Shown here in pieces: positions 53,715 through 64,000 of a stretch of 64,000 nt of DNA (position 1 is its first letter; each line of letters opens with the position of its first letter). The position numbers and the translations under genes are program-made. The notes beneath the pieces are model-generated. The model was not told where the DNA came from. It made no database searches and saw only the letters and a program-made list of their open reading frames with translations. The stretch comes from Hymenopellis radicata (lineage: Eukaryota; Basidiomycota; Agaricomycetes; Agaricales; Physalacriaceae), in NCBI GenBank assembly GCA_015501595.1, contig JADNRX010000205.1, forward strand, positions 1 to 64,000, given 5' to 3'.

Positions 53715-55047
53715 CAAACGCGCGGCACAACCCAGCCACACTCTCGTCACTCGGAGGCTTGCTAACTGTTCGGAGCGCCGTTTCACCCCTATCCCCAACG
53801 ACGACCACGAAGACAGACTAGGCTAACTGTTCGCTAGTGCTGTTCCCACCCACTCCCCACGACGTGCTACTGTAGACTTTTAATCAATTCGTCAGTCACA
53901 GGTCACAGGCGACCTGGATTTGACGAAATGTCACACTTGTCACTCAAAATTTCGCGAAAACTGGCCCGGTGGGGCCCCGCCGTCCTCCCGCCGCCGCTCC
54001 GCCGCGGCGGCTATTACCGCATATAGTAATCTGACGAATTCAAATTTTCGTCAGGCCAGTCACACGTCACATGGCCTGACGAATTGAATTAAAGTATACA
54101 GTACAAATGTTCTTAAACATCCATCATGTCCGACGACTCCACCCGTATCTCCATTGCAAAACTCAACGACTCCAACTACGGCACCTGGTCCATGATGATA
54201 GAGGCGCTGCTCACTTCGAAGGAGCTCTTTACCGATATCGTGGAGGTCGCAGTTGATACCGTGGACGACAAGGGAGATCCTAGGGCGCAGTCCGACATTG
54301 ATGCTGAGATAGAGAAGAAGTTGAAGAAGCGGTCGAAGACGAAGATGGCTCAGGCTCGCTCAGAGATGATTCTGCGTGTCGAGCTGAGTCAGCTGTCGCA
54401 CATGCGCGACAAGGACCCCTTGACGGTGTGGGAGGACTTGAAGTCTGTTCACCGACTCCGTGGGTTCACCGGGTCGCTGGTGCAGCGCAAGAAGCTCCTA
54501 CTGATGAAGATGAAGAAGGGACAGTCGATGGTGAACTGGATTGGAGAAGTGAAGGAGCATGCGTTTAACATGGGCGAAGCTGGTTCAGCAGTTACCGAGG
54601 CGGACCAGATTCTCGCCATCACCGTTGGACTTCCCGCCGCTTACAAATCTGTCATTTCCACCTTCAACGCCACTTCCCCCAAAGACCTCACACTTGACTT
54701 TGTGACTACGCAGCTCCTGAACGAGGAGGCGAGTCTCAGTCTCACTACTACCAATAATACGACCTCTACCGCGCGCGAGTCTGGCGACGTCGCCATGGCT
54801 GCCTATCACCACAACCCGCCGAAATGCTACCTTTGCGATGGACCCTACCTCAAGCGTGACTGCCCTAACCTTGCCTCTTTCGAGTCCTGGAAGAAGGGAG
54901 TCAATGCTGGCGAAGCCCACGTCGCTAAGGAGATGATTGATTCAGATTTTGAAGATGCTGAGGACCCCTTTTAGTTCATTTCCTTTCTTATTCTCGTTTG
55001 TTTGACTGTTTAGATTGCGGGAGAGCTTGCCCAAGATTGCGGGAGAG
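53715..55047 (+). mobile_element. Gag-only Ty1/copia-type LTR element (internal region)
   Basis: The region lies between two direct repeats and ends with purine-rich GCGGGAGAG just before the 3' LTR, as expected for a polypurine tract. Only a Gag-like gene is present; there is no protease, integrase or reverse transcriptase. Mobilisation would need enzymes from an autonomous relative. Confidence 0.8.
54126..54974 (+). CDS. gag: Copia-type Gag polyprotein (gag-only)
   Basis: An intact 282-residue frame starts MSDDSTRISIAKLNDSNYGT, the classic copia Gag opening in which K/L-N-x-x-N-Y-x-x-W recurs (here NYGTWSMMIEALL). The central part (DPLTVWEDLKSVHR, KLLLMKMKKGQSM, ILAITVGLPAAYK) matches the UBN2/retrotrans-gag type. 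Near the C-terminus the zinc knuckle is degenerate: CYLCDGPYLKRDC lacks the His and one spacer residue of C-x2-C-x4-H-x4-C. Gag forms the particle that packages element RNA; this one ends with a stop at 54974 without fusing to pol. The frame is open and the LTR repeats are identical, suggesting recent activity. Confidence 0.85.
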   Translation: MSDDSTRISIAKLNDSNYGTWSMMIEALLTSKELFTDIVEVAVDTVDDKGDPRAQSDIDAEIEKKLKKRSKTKMAQARSEMILRVELSQLSHMRDKDPLTVWEDLKSVHRLRGFTGSLVQRKKLLLMKMKKGQSMVNWIGEVKEHAFNMGEAGSAVTEADQILAITVGLPAAYKSVISTFNATSPKDLTLDFVTTQLLNEEASLSLTTTNNTTSTARESGDVAMAAYHHNPPKCYLCDGPYLKRDCPNLASFESWKKGVNAGEAHVAKEMIDSDFEDAEDPF

Positions 55048-55230
55048 TGTTGAAATCAGGTGATTTCGCGTTGGACAATCTTGGCTAAATTACCGATCGT
55101 TTCCACGGACCCCTTTTTATTTCACCTTATATACCTGTTCAATGCGATTCTGAGCCCTTGCGCGTTTGCAACGGGTTCCCTGCCATTTCTGCTTGTCCCA
55201 GTTTTCGTGTTTCCAGGCTCTAAACCAACA
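55048..55230 (+). repeat. 3' LTR of the copia-type element
   Basis: The 183-bp repeat begins TGTTGAAATC and ends CTAAACCAACA (TG...CA). Its last 146 bp are identical to 53569-53714. The CLASP homology starts at the next base. Confidence 0.85.
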
Positions 55231-55970
55231 TTTCTTACCTCCGCAATGGCATCGCGCGATGTAACCTTAATCAAGGCCTCCACGTCCTTGGCCCTTGCCT
55301 CCTTCTGAAGATCCGGTGGATTGAAGCAGTTTAAACATGTCAGTATGGCTTCGCAGGCAATAACCCTGAGCGATGCCGACTTCTCTTTGACCGCCTGCAT
55401 CAAGTGCGGCAAGATGGCCAAAAGCAGGGTCCTCTCGACAATAACGAGAATGCAAGCGCGTGAACGTTTCACGACGATCTTGTTCGTGCGCGCGCAGAGG
55501 GAGAGAAGTGTCGGCAGGAATATACGGAGTAAAGGCTCGAAGCCGTTTTCGAGTCCTGTAGCCAGTTCTGAGACGAACTCGATGGCTGCTCCTGAAAGCC
55601 TCGTTCGCTCCGATTTCATGGCGCTATTGATAGCCTCGACCAGAGGACGCAGCGCCGGAATCAGCACCTCGGGGTGTTGGCATGCTTCACCGGTGCAGAA
55701 CAACGTCAGCCTGGAGAGGGCGCTCGAGATTTTGTCCCAGGACTGTTCCGTTTCCGGAATACAGATGTCTTCACTGTGGGTGGGCAGGTAGACGGTAACA
55801 GCTCTAGTAGCTGAAGTGTACTGTAGGAAATAGATTATGATGAATGAAATCGGAGGAGAGGACAGATTGAACTTGAAGGCTTACCTCCATGGCAAGGAGA
55901 TGGTCAGGAGCAAGGTGTAGAATTAGAGGCCCGAATTTCTGAATTTAACCAACAACAATGGAGATCACAT
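55231..55970 (-). pseudogene. CLASP/TOG-domain microtubule protein, fragment
   Basis: The upstream exon reads QKFGPLILHLAPDHLLAME. After a GTAAGC...CCTACAG intron come YTSATRAVTVYLPTHSEDIC, WDKISSALSRLTLFCTGEAC, then IEFVSELATGLENGFEPLL, LFLPTLL-type repeats, ILPHLMQAVKEKSASLRVIA and LTCLNCFNPPDLQKEARAKD, AIAEVRNVG. This is a CLASP_N TOG array; CLASP proteins bind microtubule plus ends and promote rescue. The gene is cut at 55230 by the 3' LTR, and no continuation is found beyond the element's left end (53569). It also lacks anything before about 55970. The coding part has no frameshift, so the truncation looks recent. It could be a partial duplicate of an intact CLASP elsewhere. Confidence 0.78.
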
Positions 55971-56359
55971 GCCCTTGTGGCCTGACCCGCTCCCGTTGTG
56001 TCAATATTTGTTTTTACATGACTGTTCGCTAGCTTTTGCAATTCCGGAATTTGCCGCTCGTGCTATTTTTGACAATGTTGATCTCGGCACTACGGCACCA
56101 TTGTAGAGTTAAAATAGAATGTGAGTCCCTTGGCTTCGGCGTGCCGATAAGGACCACAGAGCCTGCCACGGGTCTTCGCTCTTCCCATAGCGTCTATCCA
56201 CGTCAAAATGTGGTTAACTAAGGAGGCTAGAGCGGTTCCTCAAGTAGGATTAGCGATGAGACTGGTCACTGGCGGTCAAGGAAGTCTTTATTTAAATGCC
56301 GTACTAAGTCTGGCGTTCAATTTCTTCTTGCTTTGTATCATCCTTTAGAAATTCGCTAT
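55971..56359. other. Intergenic, nothing recognised
   Basis: A short stretch between the CLASP fragment and the NmrA-like stop codon, with only short open frames. Confidence 0.4.
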
Positions 56360-57451
56360 CTACTTAAGCATGTTCGGGAGCTTGTACGGCTTATCAACGC
56401 TATAATCCAAGACATCCTTCCACTCCAAACCGCGAATCGTCTCCTCTATGCCAGTCAATCCCGTAACCCCAAGCTCTTCCTTCGTAACCTCCACGAAGCC
56501 CGGCTTCGCAAAACTCGACGAGCTCTTCGTTGGGTCGGAGTACTCCCCGTACTGAACCATCATCAAACCGATCTCGCGACCAATGCCAGGACCAGCGTGG
56601 AAAGTCTCCACGTACTCCTTGAAGCTGATTTCCTCCACCTCCGCCTTCTTGCCGACGATCTCTCCCCAAGTGCTGAGCAACTTGTCCACGCGCCAGACCG
56701 ACTCGTTCGCGAGAACGTACTTGGAGGGAAGACAAAGGTCTGGCCGCTCCAGGATCTTGGCGACAAAGATACCCGTATTGTTTTCGACGTCTCCCGTCAG
56801 CGGCATATACGTCGTCGGAGGAAGTGGCTGCCTCCATGCGTACGTCCCATCCTTGCGCTGACGCGGAGGATTGAAGGTAGCCAGGTTGCTGACATAGAAC
56901 CCCAGCAGCAAGAACGTGGTTTTCTTTGCGAGCTCGGGGAGGGAGAGGATGTATTCGTCGACAGTGACTTTGGAGTGAAAGTGAGGCGTCTTGGTGCCGT
57001 TCAAGTCGTATTTATGGAGCGGGTAGTAGGGAAGGGTCGACCAGATGTAGTGCTGGACGGTGGGTGTGGCCAAGACGGCGTTGGCGAGGGTCTTTCCCTG
57101 GGCGACTTCGGTGGTGAACGACTTCTCGCTGTCAAACGGCTTGAAGTTGGCGAAGACGGTTGTACCGAAGACCGCGCATGCGCCCTAGAGGAGAGGTGGT
57201 TAACGCGCGCACTAGACGATACATGAGGGAGAATGGGTACGCACGTTGATGGCCTTGAGCACGCCATTGTAGTCATTGAGATCAGCACCAACAACCTCTA
57301 CTCCTTTAGCGATCAACGCTTTGGCCGCCTCTCCGTCTGGATACCTGGTGACTCCGCGAAGTTTATAGGAAGGATTCTCCAAAAGCTTTGTGACAACACC
57401 TCCGCCCTGGAGGCCAGTGGCACCAAAGACAACGACAAGCTTTCGAGACAT
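56360..57451 (-). CDS. NmrA-like NAD(P)-binding protein, copy 1
   Basis: Exons 57451-57245 and 57185-56360, with a 59-bp intron (GTGCGT...CTCTAG). The product starts MSRKLVVVFGATGLQGGGVV, the Rossmann G-x-x-G-x-x-G of NmrA/atypical short-chain dehydrogenases, followed by DGEAAKALIAKGVEVVGADL. The later part (HYIWSTLPYYPL, NPPRQRKDGTYAWRQPLP, DNTGIFVAKILE-like, EEISFKEYVETF) is the family's variable ligand region. NmrA-like proteins bind NAD(P) and often act as redox sensors or isoflavone-reductase-like enzymes; this one's substrate is unknown. The frame is clean. Copy 2 at 62251-63335 is in inverted orientation with the same intron position and length and a middle section that is nearly identical. 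Confidence 0.88.
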
Positions 57452-58669
57452 TCAGTCGGTAATAAAGAGGATACACTTAACTAGGAGAACCAGCTCATCT
57501 CTTTATGCCAACTCGAGAGCACTGCTCGGGCCCAACTTCGGTCTTTGTCACCCGCTTTGTATTCGTCTCGGTCAGTAGTCATCCGCGGGACATAGACTGG
57601 GTCCGATACAGAAAGAGTTGTAGAGCTAGCCTTCCAAGGATCTGGGAATGTCCATGAGTTTGCCGAATACCAGCGACAGCAGAATTGACGAACGAAGAAG
57701 TGGGCTTGACGTGTCTGGTCAGTGAGAAATTGCGACAATCATCCAGTCACCCCATCGGGCACGTTATCGTGCTTATGAGTGTGCCAGAGGTTTTAGTCAC
57801 TTTGTGCTACGCCGAGCAACAGACTAATCTTCCCCGAGCGACTTACCATGCAGGAGTGTTCTGGTCCTCGTGGAAAGTACTTCTAATGTCCTGAGAAGGA
57901 GGAGTGGCCGGATTCAATATCCTCGTTAATGCGAACAGTGCGAAAGTTTTCAAGCTACTTACAGGTACTGACAAGTGTGGGTGGACAAGCGAGTATCCTT
58001 AGGGGTGATTTCACTAGTAGCATGAAATGAGTGACTCAATATCGCCTCCGAGTTTCACGCTCTAGTCGCTGAGCCAGTTGGTTTGTACGGAATGGATGGC
58101 GGAAGAAAGCGCCCTGCCGTTTGGTCGGCAAACCAAATAGACCAAACAAACGCGACGCGTGCGTCATCGCTTTTGGTCATGAACATCTCGAACCCCAGGC
58201 GGGCTCTATACCTTGGATGCTCCTATGGAACCAAAGTGGCATTGTTATGTATTCTTGAATGATGAATACGAAACTTGTCTGATGTCGTCGCGTGTCTGGA
58301 AAGCGAATTGACTACTCTGGCTACTCAGATCTGGGACTCCGGAGGTGAACAATCACCAACTTCAAGTTGCTTTCGCATATTCCTAGCATCTTCTGAATCA
58401 TTAATAGCTCCTTCAGCACCTGTAATCATTCTTTAACCCATCCGTTCCGTGTGTACCTGCCGGCTATTCGTCGGCTGTTCCGACTCGGAAGACGGAATCA
58501 CAGATCCGAGCGGACCATATGGTGATTGGATTTTGTTACTTATGTAACGGTGACTCAAATTCTCCACCCACCGCTCTTTCGCTCCCAAACCCGGTATTCT
58601 CTCAAATCCTCTCTCCTGGCAACGCCATGTTCACTTGCCTATCTGTTCACCTAGTGCCAGCATTTTCCG
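57452..58669. other. Intergenic, no gene recognised
   Basis: The upstream regions of NmrA-like copy 1 (minus) and Rheb (plus) are divergent here. Only short open frames occur. Confidence 0.5.
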
Positions 58670-59423
58670 ATGCAAAAACGCAGGAAAATAGCCGTCCTCG
58701 GCACTCGGTCTGTTGGTGCGGTAGCCCTTGCCTTGCCCTTTTTCCGAGCGCGATGTTAATGGAACCAACAGGGAAATCATCGCTGGTGAAGCAGTTTGTA
58801 GAAAACGAGTTCCCGCAGTCTTATTACCCGACGATCGAGAGGGCATACGTCAAGACGGTTATACATAATGGGTCCGAATACTCCTGCGAGATCTTTGACA
58901 CCGCCGGACAGGTGCGTGTGCTAGCTTGATGGCCGAGTGGATGAACTCAATCGATTGCAGGACGAATATTCGCCATTGAATATGCAGCACGCCATCGGTG
59001 TCCACGGATACATTTTTGTTTACTCCATTGCCTCCGTCCAGTCTTTCGAGGTCATTCAAACGGTCTACGACAAGCTGTGCCATGTCAGTGGCGTCCCCGA
59101 AATCCCTTGTGTCATCGTCGGATCCAAATCCGACCTCCGTAGCTCGTATGTGGCGTTGGTCTTGCCATATATGTTGACCTGACACGAACTAGCCGAAAAG
59201 TAAACGCGTCGGACGGCAAAGCACTCGCTGCAGCCAACAACGCTCCTTTTATTGAGATTAGCTCGAAGGATAATACCAATGTCGGTGAGTCAGTTGGTCA
59301 GTTGGTCAGTTCGTCTACTTTTCTTTCATAGCGCGTGCGTTTGAGCTGTGTCTTGACGAGATTGAGAAGCGTCTCCCGGGAAACCAGACTGTCGCCCCGG
59401 ACCATAGATGTCTTTTGATGTGA
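58670..59423 (+). CDS. RHEB: Rheb small GTPase
   Basis: Five exons: 58670-58715, 58772-58911, 58961-59145, 59193-59284 and 59332-59423, all with GT-AG introns that keep the frame. The product is MQKRRKIAVLGTRSVGKSSL (G1 with the Rheb-type RSVGKSS), SYYPTIERAYVK (switch I), IFDTAGQDEYSPLN (G3), then VIVGSKSDL (G4), EISSKDN (G5) and a C-terminal CLLM CaaX box for farnesylation. Rheb-GTP activates TORC1 at endomembranes; in several fungi it also influences basic amino-acid uptake. G4 reads SKSD rather than NKxD, an unusual substitution at the guanine-specifying Asn. It lies directly upstream of the phosphate transporter on the same strand, linking two nutrient genes, though that may be chance. 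Confidence 0.92.
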
Positions 59424-59842
59424 CCCACGAGGTGGGCGTATATATTCATGTTTATTATTGTTGCAGATCTGCGTGTTTCCTGTACCCCCGGAGCGTTGTT
59501 GTACAAGACATTCATTCAATCTATCCTCATCTTCCAATCTCTGCATGTGTGTGTGCCTTCAAGCCCGACGCTCGTGTGTGGTGGCCGCTGTTTCATCAAA
59601 TCGGGGTATATGAGTTTTCACCATGGTCCAGAGGTCAGGCTCTTTGCACTAGCCCTTCGTTTTAAATTGGATCTAACTCAAGCTTCTCGTAACGCAGAGT
59701 TTGCCGAGGCACGGTCATTGGCTCGAGCGACGAACGTGCACCTTGTAGGCGCGGGGCCAGCTATAGCTTCATACGGTGGAGGTGCTGGCGATGTCTATAA
59801 ATATGGGACGGGAGGATGTGGTGGTGGATGAACGAGGTAACG

Positions 59843-61914
59843 ATGGCATCCGTCGAATCAGCGTCCCTTACCAGCCCCCATCCTCACGGTGGATACGTGC
59901 TGGGAGAGCGAAGGCGAGCAGCCTTGGCTGAAGTGGATAATGCCAAGTTATCGTGCGTTGCCGTTACTGCTCTTAGCGCCAAGATGATCAACGTTTGTTC
60001 TACAGCTGGTTCCACGTTAAAGTATGCCTTGTGGCAGGTGTCGGTTTCTTTACAGATGCGTGCGTGTTTTCGTCATCCCGCGGTTACTGCGTTCTATCTG
60101 ATTTACGATCCCCAGCTATGACATCTTCGCAATCAACATTGCTTCTGTGATGCTGGGCTATGTCTATGGTGGCGATGGTAGGTCCTGCTGTATCCTTGTG
60201 CACCCCATCTGACCCCATTGACTAGATCACAAGCTCAGTGTCAATCAAGACCTTGGTGTCAAAGTCGCTACTCCAGTCGGAACTCTCCTCGGACAACTTC
60301 TCTTTGGATGGCTTGCTGATGTCGTGGGTCGGAAACGAATGTGTATGAATGTCATATACTATCAACATCTTCTTTCACTAAGTCTTTCCCCATTAGATGG
60401 TGTCGAGCTTATGATAATCATCCTCGGCTGCTTCGCCCAGTCCATATCCGCCATGGGCCACGCCGTCAACATTTTCGGGGTCCTCATCGTATGGCGCTTC
60501 ATCGTATGCGGTCCCTCTCCTTCGCACTTTTTGCTCTGACCCCGACATAGATGGGCATAGGCATCGGCGGCGACTACCCCACATCCTCGGTTATAACGTC
60601 CGAATTCGCCTCGACCAGAATCCGCGGCGCATGATGACAGCCGTATTCGCCGCGCAGGGCTGGGGCAACTTCACCGCGGCACTCGTCGGGCTCATCGTCG
60701 TCGTGTGCTACAAGACGTCCATCCTTGGTGATACGCCGCCGTTTTACGAACACGTCGACGAGGTGTGGCGCATCCTGATTGGGCTGGGATGTGTCCCTGG
60801 TGTTTATAGCGCTGTACTTCCGGTTGACGATCCCGGAGACGCCGCGGTATATGATGGACATTGAGCGTAATCTCGAGCAGGCGGCGCAGGATATAGAGAG
60901 GGTCATGACGAATGGGAATGCGGATCGCGACCCGGATGCGGTGGTTCAGAAGGTGGATGCGCCCAAGGCTGGGTGGAGGGACTTTTCGAGGCATTTCTCG
61001 GAGTTGGAGAATTTCAAGGTTCTGTTTGGGGCCGCGTATTCGTGGTTTGCGCTCGATGTAAGTATCGTCGCTTTAGTCGTGATGGATTATTTGAACTGAC
61101 ATCATATCAGATTGCGTTTTATGGGCTTGGCCTTAATTCCAGTATTGTGCTTCAGGCGATTGGTTTCGGAAACGCGATTACTGCCGGAAGCCAGGGTGTC
61201 TACGACAACTTGCACAATATCTGTGTGGGGAACTTGATCCTCGCCGTGGGCGGGCTGATCCCGGGGTACTGGGTTGCCTTCTTGTTCATCGATTCCTGGG
61301 GACGTAAACCTATCCAGCTGATGGGTTTCATTCTCTTGACGATCCTCTTTGTGATCATGGGTAGGTCCCTCGAATTCATTGCCCTGTGAATTGATCAACA
61401 TGTATGTAGGCTTTGGGTATGAGAAGATGAACGAGACCAAGTCAGGACAGAAGGCATTCGTCTTCCTGTACTGCCTCGCCAACTTCTTCCAGAACTTCGG
61501 ACCGAATACGACTACATTCATCATCCCTGGAGAAGTCTTCCCTACCCGATACCGCTCTACTGCCCATGGTATATGCGCTGCAAGCGGAAAGCTTGGCGCC
61601 ATCATCGCTCAAGTAGGCTTTGCCCGTATGCGCAATATAGGTGGCACCGACAATTTTGTCAAGCATATGTAAGTGCGTTATCTTGCGCTGACGTCACTGA
61701 CACTCCTTCACAAGCTTGGAAATCTTCGCACTATTCATGTTGACGGGCATATTCTCGACACTTCTTGTGCCCGAGACGAAGAACAAGACGTTGGAAGAGC
61801 TGTCCAATGAGGATCAAGAACACTTTTTGCGTGGTAAGTCGCTCGGCGAAGGTTTCTCAGATTGAAGTTGACCATGCCGTAGAACCCCGAAGTGAAAAGA
61901 AAGCGTCGCCATAA
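59843..61914 (+). CDS. PHO84-type inorganic phosphate transporter
   Basis: At least nine exons can be chained: [17 protein letters not shown] ... [30 protein letters not shown] (the H+/Pi symporter signature with conserved Asp), [98 protein letters not shown], then [30 protein letters not shown] and [10 protein letters not shown], ending at 61914. It is an MFS proton-coupled phosphate importer of the plasma membrane with twelve expected helices. Two one-base errors break the frame: a lost base in CGCGGCGCATGATG (about 60630) and an extra T in a T-run near 60802. As the rest is highly conserved, I suspect sequence error. Alternative Met codons lie at 59816 and 59828. Confidence 0.85.
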
Positions 61915-62250
61915 GGATGGTGGTCTCATAATTGTTACAAGTTTCATTTCAATGTATTCTCACTATCTACCCGGTCGGTTCTACCTAGCTTTCAATTAAT
62001 CCAGTCAGACACTTTGAACGAAGTGCCTCAATCGGTTCGTCCAGAACCGCACGAATAGCCAGAGCCGTTTAACCCCGATATACTACGCCATTCAGTGCCT
62101 CCTATGTGTATCATCATTACGTCGTTCTGTACGCAACTCACGGTTGAGAAAGGACATGACAAAGACCGAAGTGTCGCCGACTACCGTCAGGTGCGAGTTC
62201 GACTTTGTATAAAGTTGCCAGGTGAGCAATGTCTTTCCTCAATCAACTGA
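61915..62250. other. Intergenic
   Basis: Between the transporter stop and the NmrA-like copy 2 start; nothing recognised. Confidence 0.5.
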
Positions 62251-63335
62251 ATGTCTCCGAAGCTCGTCGTCGTCTTCGGTGCCACCGGCCTTCAAGGCGG
62301 AGGTGTCGTCACAAAGTTGTTGGAGACTCCTTCCTCTTATACACTTCGCGCAGTCACCAGGAATCCCGACGGGAAGGAGGGTAAAGCGTTGGCGGCTAGA
62401 GGTGTCGAGGTCGTCGGTGCTGACCTCACTGACTATGACAGCGTCCTGAAGGCCATCGAGGTACGTATCTATTCTCCATCACCTTGAGCTCAACATCAAT
62501 TGAATATCGCCATGTCCAGGGCGCATACGCGGTCTTTGGCAGTACGCTCTTCATCACGATGGATGATTACGAGAAGGCATTCACCAATGAAGTCGAACAG
62601 GGAAAGCTCCTGGCAAATGCCGTCTTGGCGACGCCCACCGTCCAACACTACATCTGGTCTACCCTCCCTTGCTATCCGTTGTACAAGTACGACTTGAACG
62701 GCACGAAGACGCCTCACTTCCACTCCAAAGTCACTGTCGATGAATACATTCTATCCCTCCCTGAGCTCGCGAAGAAAACCACATTCTTGCTGCTGGCGTT
62801 CTATGTCAGCAACCTCGCTACCTTCAATCCTCCGCGTCAGCGCAAGGATGGGACGTACGCCTGGAGGCAGCCACTTCCTCCGACTACGTATATGCCGCTG
62901 ACGGGAGACGTCGAAAACAATACGGGTATCTTCGTCGCCAAGATCCTGGAACGTCCAGACCTTTGTCTTCCCTCAAAGTACGTCCTCGCGAACGAGTCGG
63001 TCTGGCGCGTCGACAAGTTGCTAAGCACTTGGGGAGAGATGGTCGGCAAGAAGGCGGAGGTGGAGGAAATCAGCTTCAAGGAGTACGTGGACACTTGCTA
63101 CGCTGGTCCTGCCCTCGGGCGCGAAATTGGTTTGATGATGGTTCAGTTCGGGGAATACTCCGACCCAAAGAAGAGCTCGTCGAGTTTTGCGAAGCCTGGG
63201 TTTGTGGAGGTCACAAAGGAGGAGCTTGGAGTTACGGGCTTGACGAGCATCGAAGATACGCTTCGTGGATTGGAGTGGAAGAATGTCTTGGAGTATAGTG
63301 TTGATAAGCCGTACAAGTACCAGCAACCAATTTAG
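62251..63335 (+). CDS. NmrA-like NAD(P)-binding protein, copy 2
   Basis: Exons 62251-62460 and 62520-63335; the 59-bp intron (GTACGT...TCCAG) is at the same place as in copy 1. It starts MSPKLVVVFGATGLQGGGVV with the Rossmann glycine motif, then DGKEGKALAARGVEVVGADL. From about YDLNGTKTPHF to WRVDKLLSTWGE the protein is almost identical to copy 1, while the N-terminus (FITMDDYEKAFTNE) and C-terminus diverge more. The reaction is unknown, as for copy 1. The frame is clean. Together the two copies form inverted flanks around Rheb and the phosphate transporter. Confidence 0.88.
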
Positions 63336-64000
63336 GCAGAAAGCATGTACTTTCCGATGTTGCGAGAGAAATTACCAGCCACATGTCACATTTACGAACC
63401 AGAGAAAAAGCCTGGGAGCAGTAGAGTGCATCCAAGTCGTATCATCAAGCCTATCATGATAGTTCGTAACGTACATGATGCCTGTGCACCCTCTGCGAGC
63501 TTATCCACAAGATTAAATACAGCCTGTATCTCGTACGGGGAACCTCCTCGTCCGAGTAGCTTGCCTACCGACACCGCCAACAACCATTGCTCTTAAGCTA
63601 GCACGCCTCAGTGGCACAGATACCTTGGGTTCCGAATGGAAATGTTCAGATTGATGGGAAGCCCACCAGTACTATACAGTACCATCGTTTTTCGGGATGG
63701 CACTACATACTAATGAGACGACACAGTGGGAGAAATACGACCAAGCTTAAGTGACTCGTATCAGTGTAGTCAAGTGCATGTTAAAGATATCAAGTAATTA
63801 CCTATGCAAAATCATTCGGATCGTCTCATGTACGCCACTTGAACGTTGTAGCAGAATCCAACGTGCTCTGCCTTACCATCACATCTGGGGCGTCTCATCT
63901 ACGTGGCGTTAGCATGAGGGAAACCGGAGGGGCGGGGGAGTCGGGACAGAGAGCACGATATATTGAACACAAAAGATTTCAGCAAGCGAAGCACAAGAAG
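63336..64000. other. Window edge, no gene recognised
   Basis: Only short open frames (for example 63345-63596 plus) and no motif that I can name. Confidence 0.4.

Overview
The window is nuclear DNA from a filamentous basidiomycete, almost certainly an Agaricomycete. Genes are split by short introns of about 50-60 bp with GT-AG ends. The recognisable families are those expanded in mushroom genomes: DUF6534 membrane proteins, HRDIS-type kinases, F-box/LRR proteins and MYND fingers. Conserved single-copy eukaryotic genes (COG8, HUB1/UBL5, Rheb, CLASP, PHO84-type transporter) sit among them.

Layout. 0.4-1.9 kb: a decayed kinase-like gene. 2.5-18 kb: an accessory block built from repeated modules, with two or three copies of an unnamed protein family, one full and one partial MYND gene and three F-box paralogues, several of them broken; a C2H2 zinc-finger gene (13.6-14.5 kb) lies inside it. 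18-22.5 kb: one DUF6534 membrane-protein gene split by two insertions of the same 9-bp-TSD transposon family, one of which holds a second element. 22.8-23.8 kb: a GNAT acetyltransferase. 25.9-27.5 kb: an F-box protein with an N-terminal membrane segment. 30.2-33.1 kb: a conserved stretch (unnamed gene end, COG8, HUB1). 34-40.4 kb: a minus-strand array of three related single-pass membrane proteins with a cytoplasmic LPPEY motif. 41-48 kb: transposon-rich DNA with nested MITEs, a 1,071-bp hAT-like element inside an RRM gene, and hairpins. 48.3-53.1 kb: a multi-exon transposase gene facing a cysteine-rich gene tail to tail. 53.6-56 kb: a Gag-only copia-type element abutting a truncated CLASP gene. 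56.3-63.4 kb: two NmrA-like genes in inverted orientation flanking Rheb and a phosphate transporter.

Many genes carry one-base frameshifts, often in homopolymer runs. Some are real decay, but the same pattern in conserved genes (the PHO84-type transporter) means assembly errors must be excluded before anything here is called dead. Functions are assigned by recognising protein motifs by eye; no database search was run.
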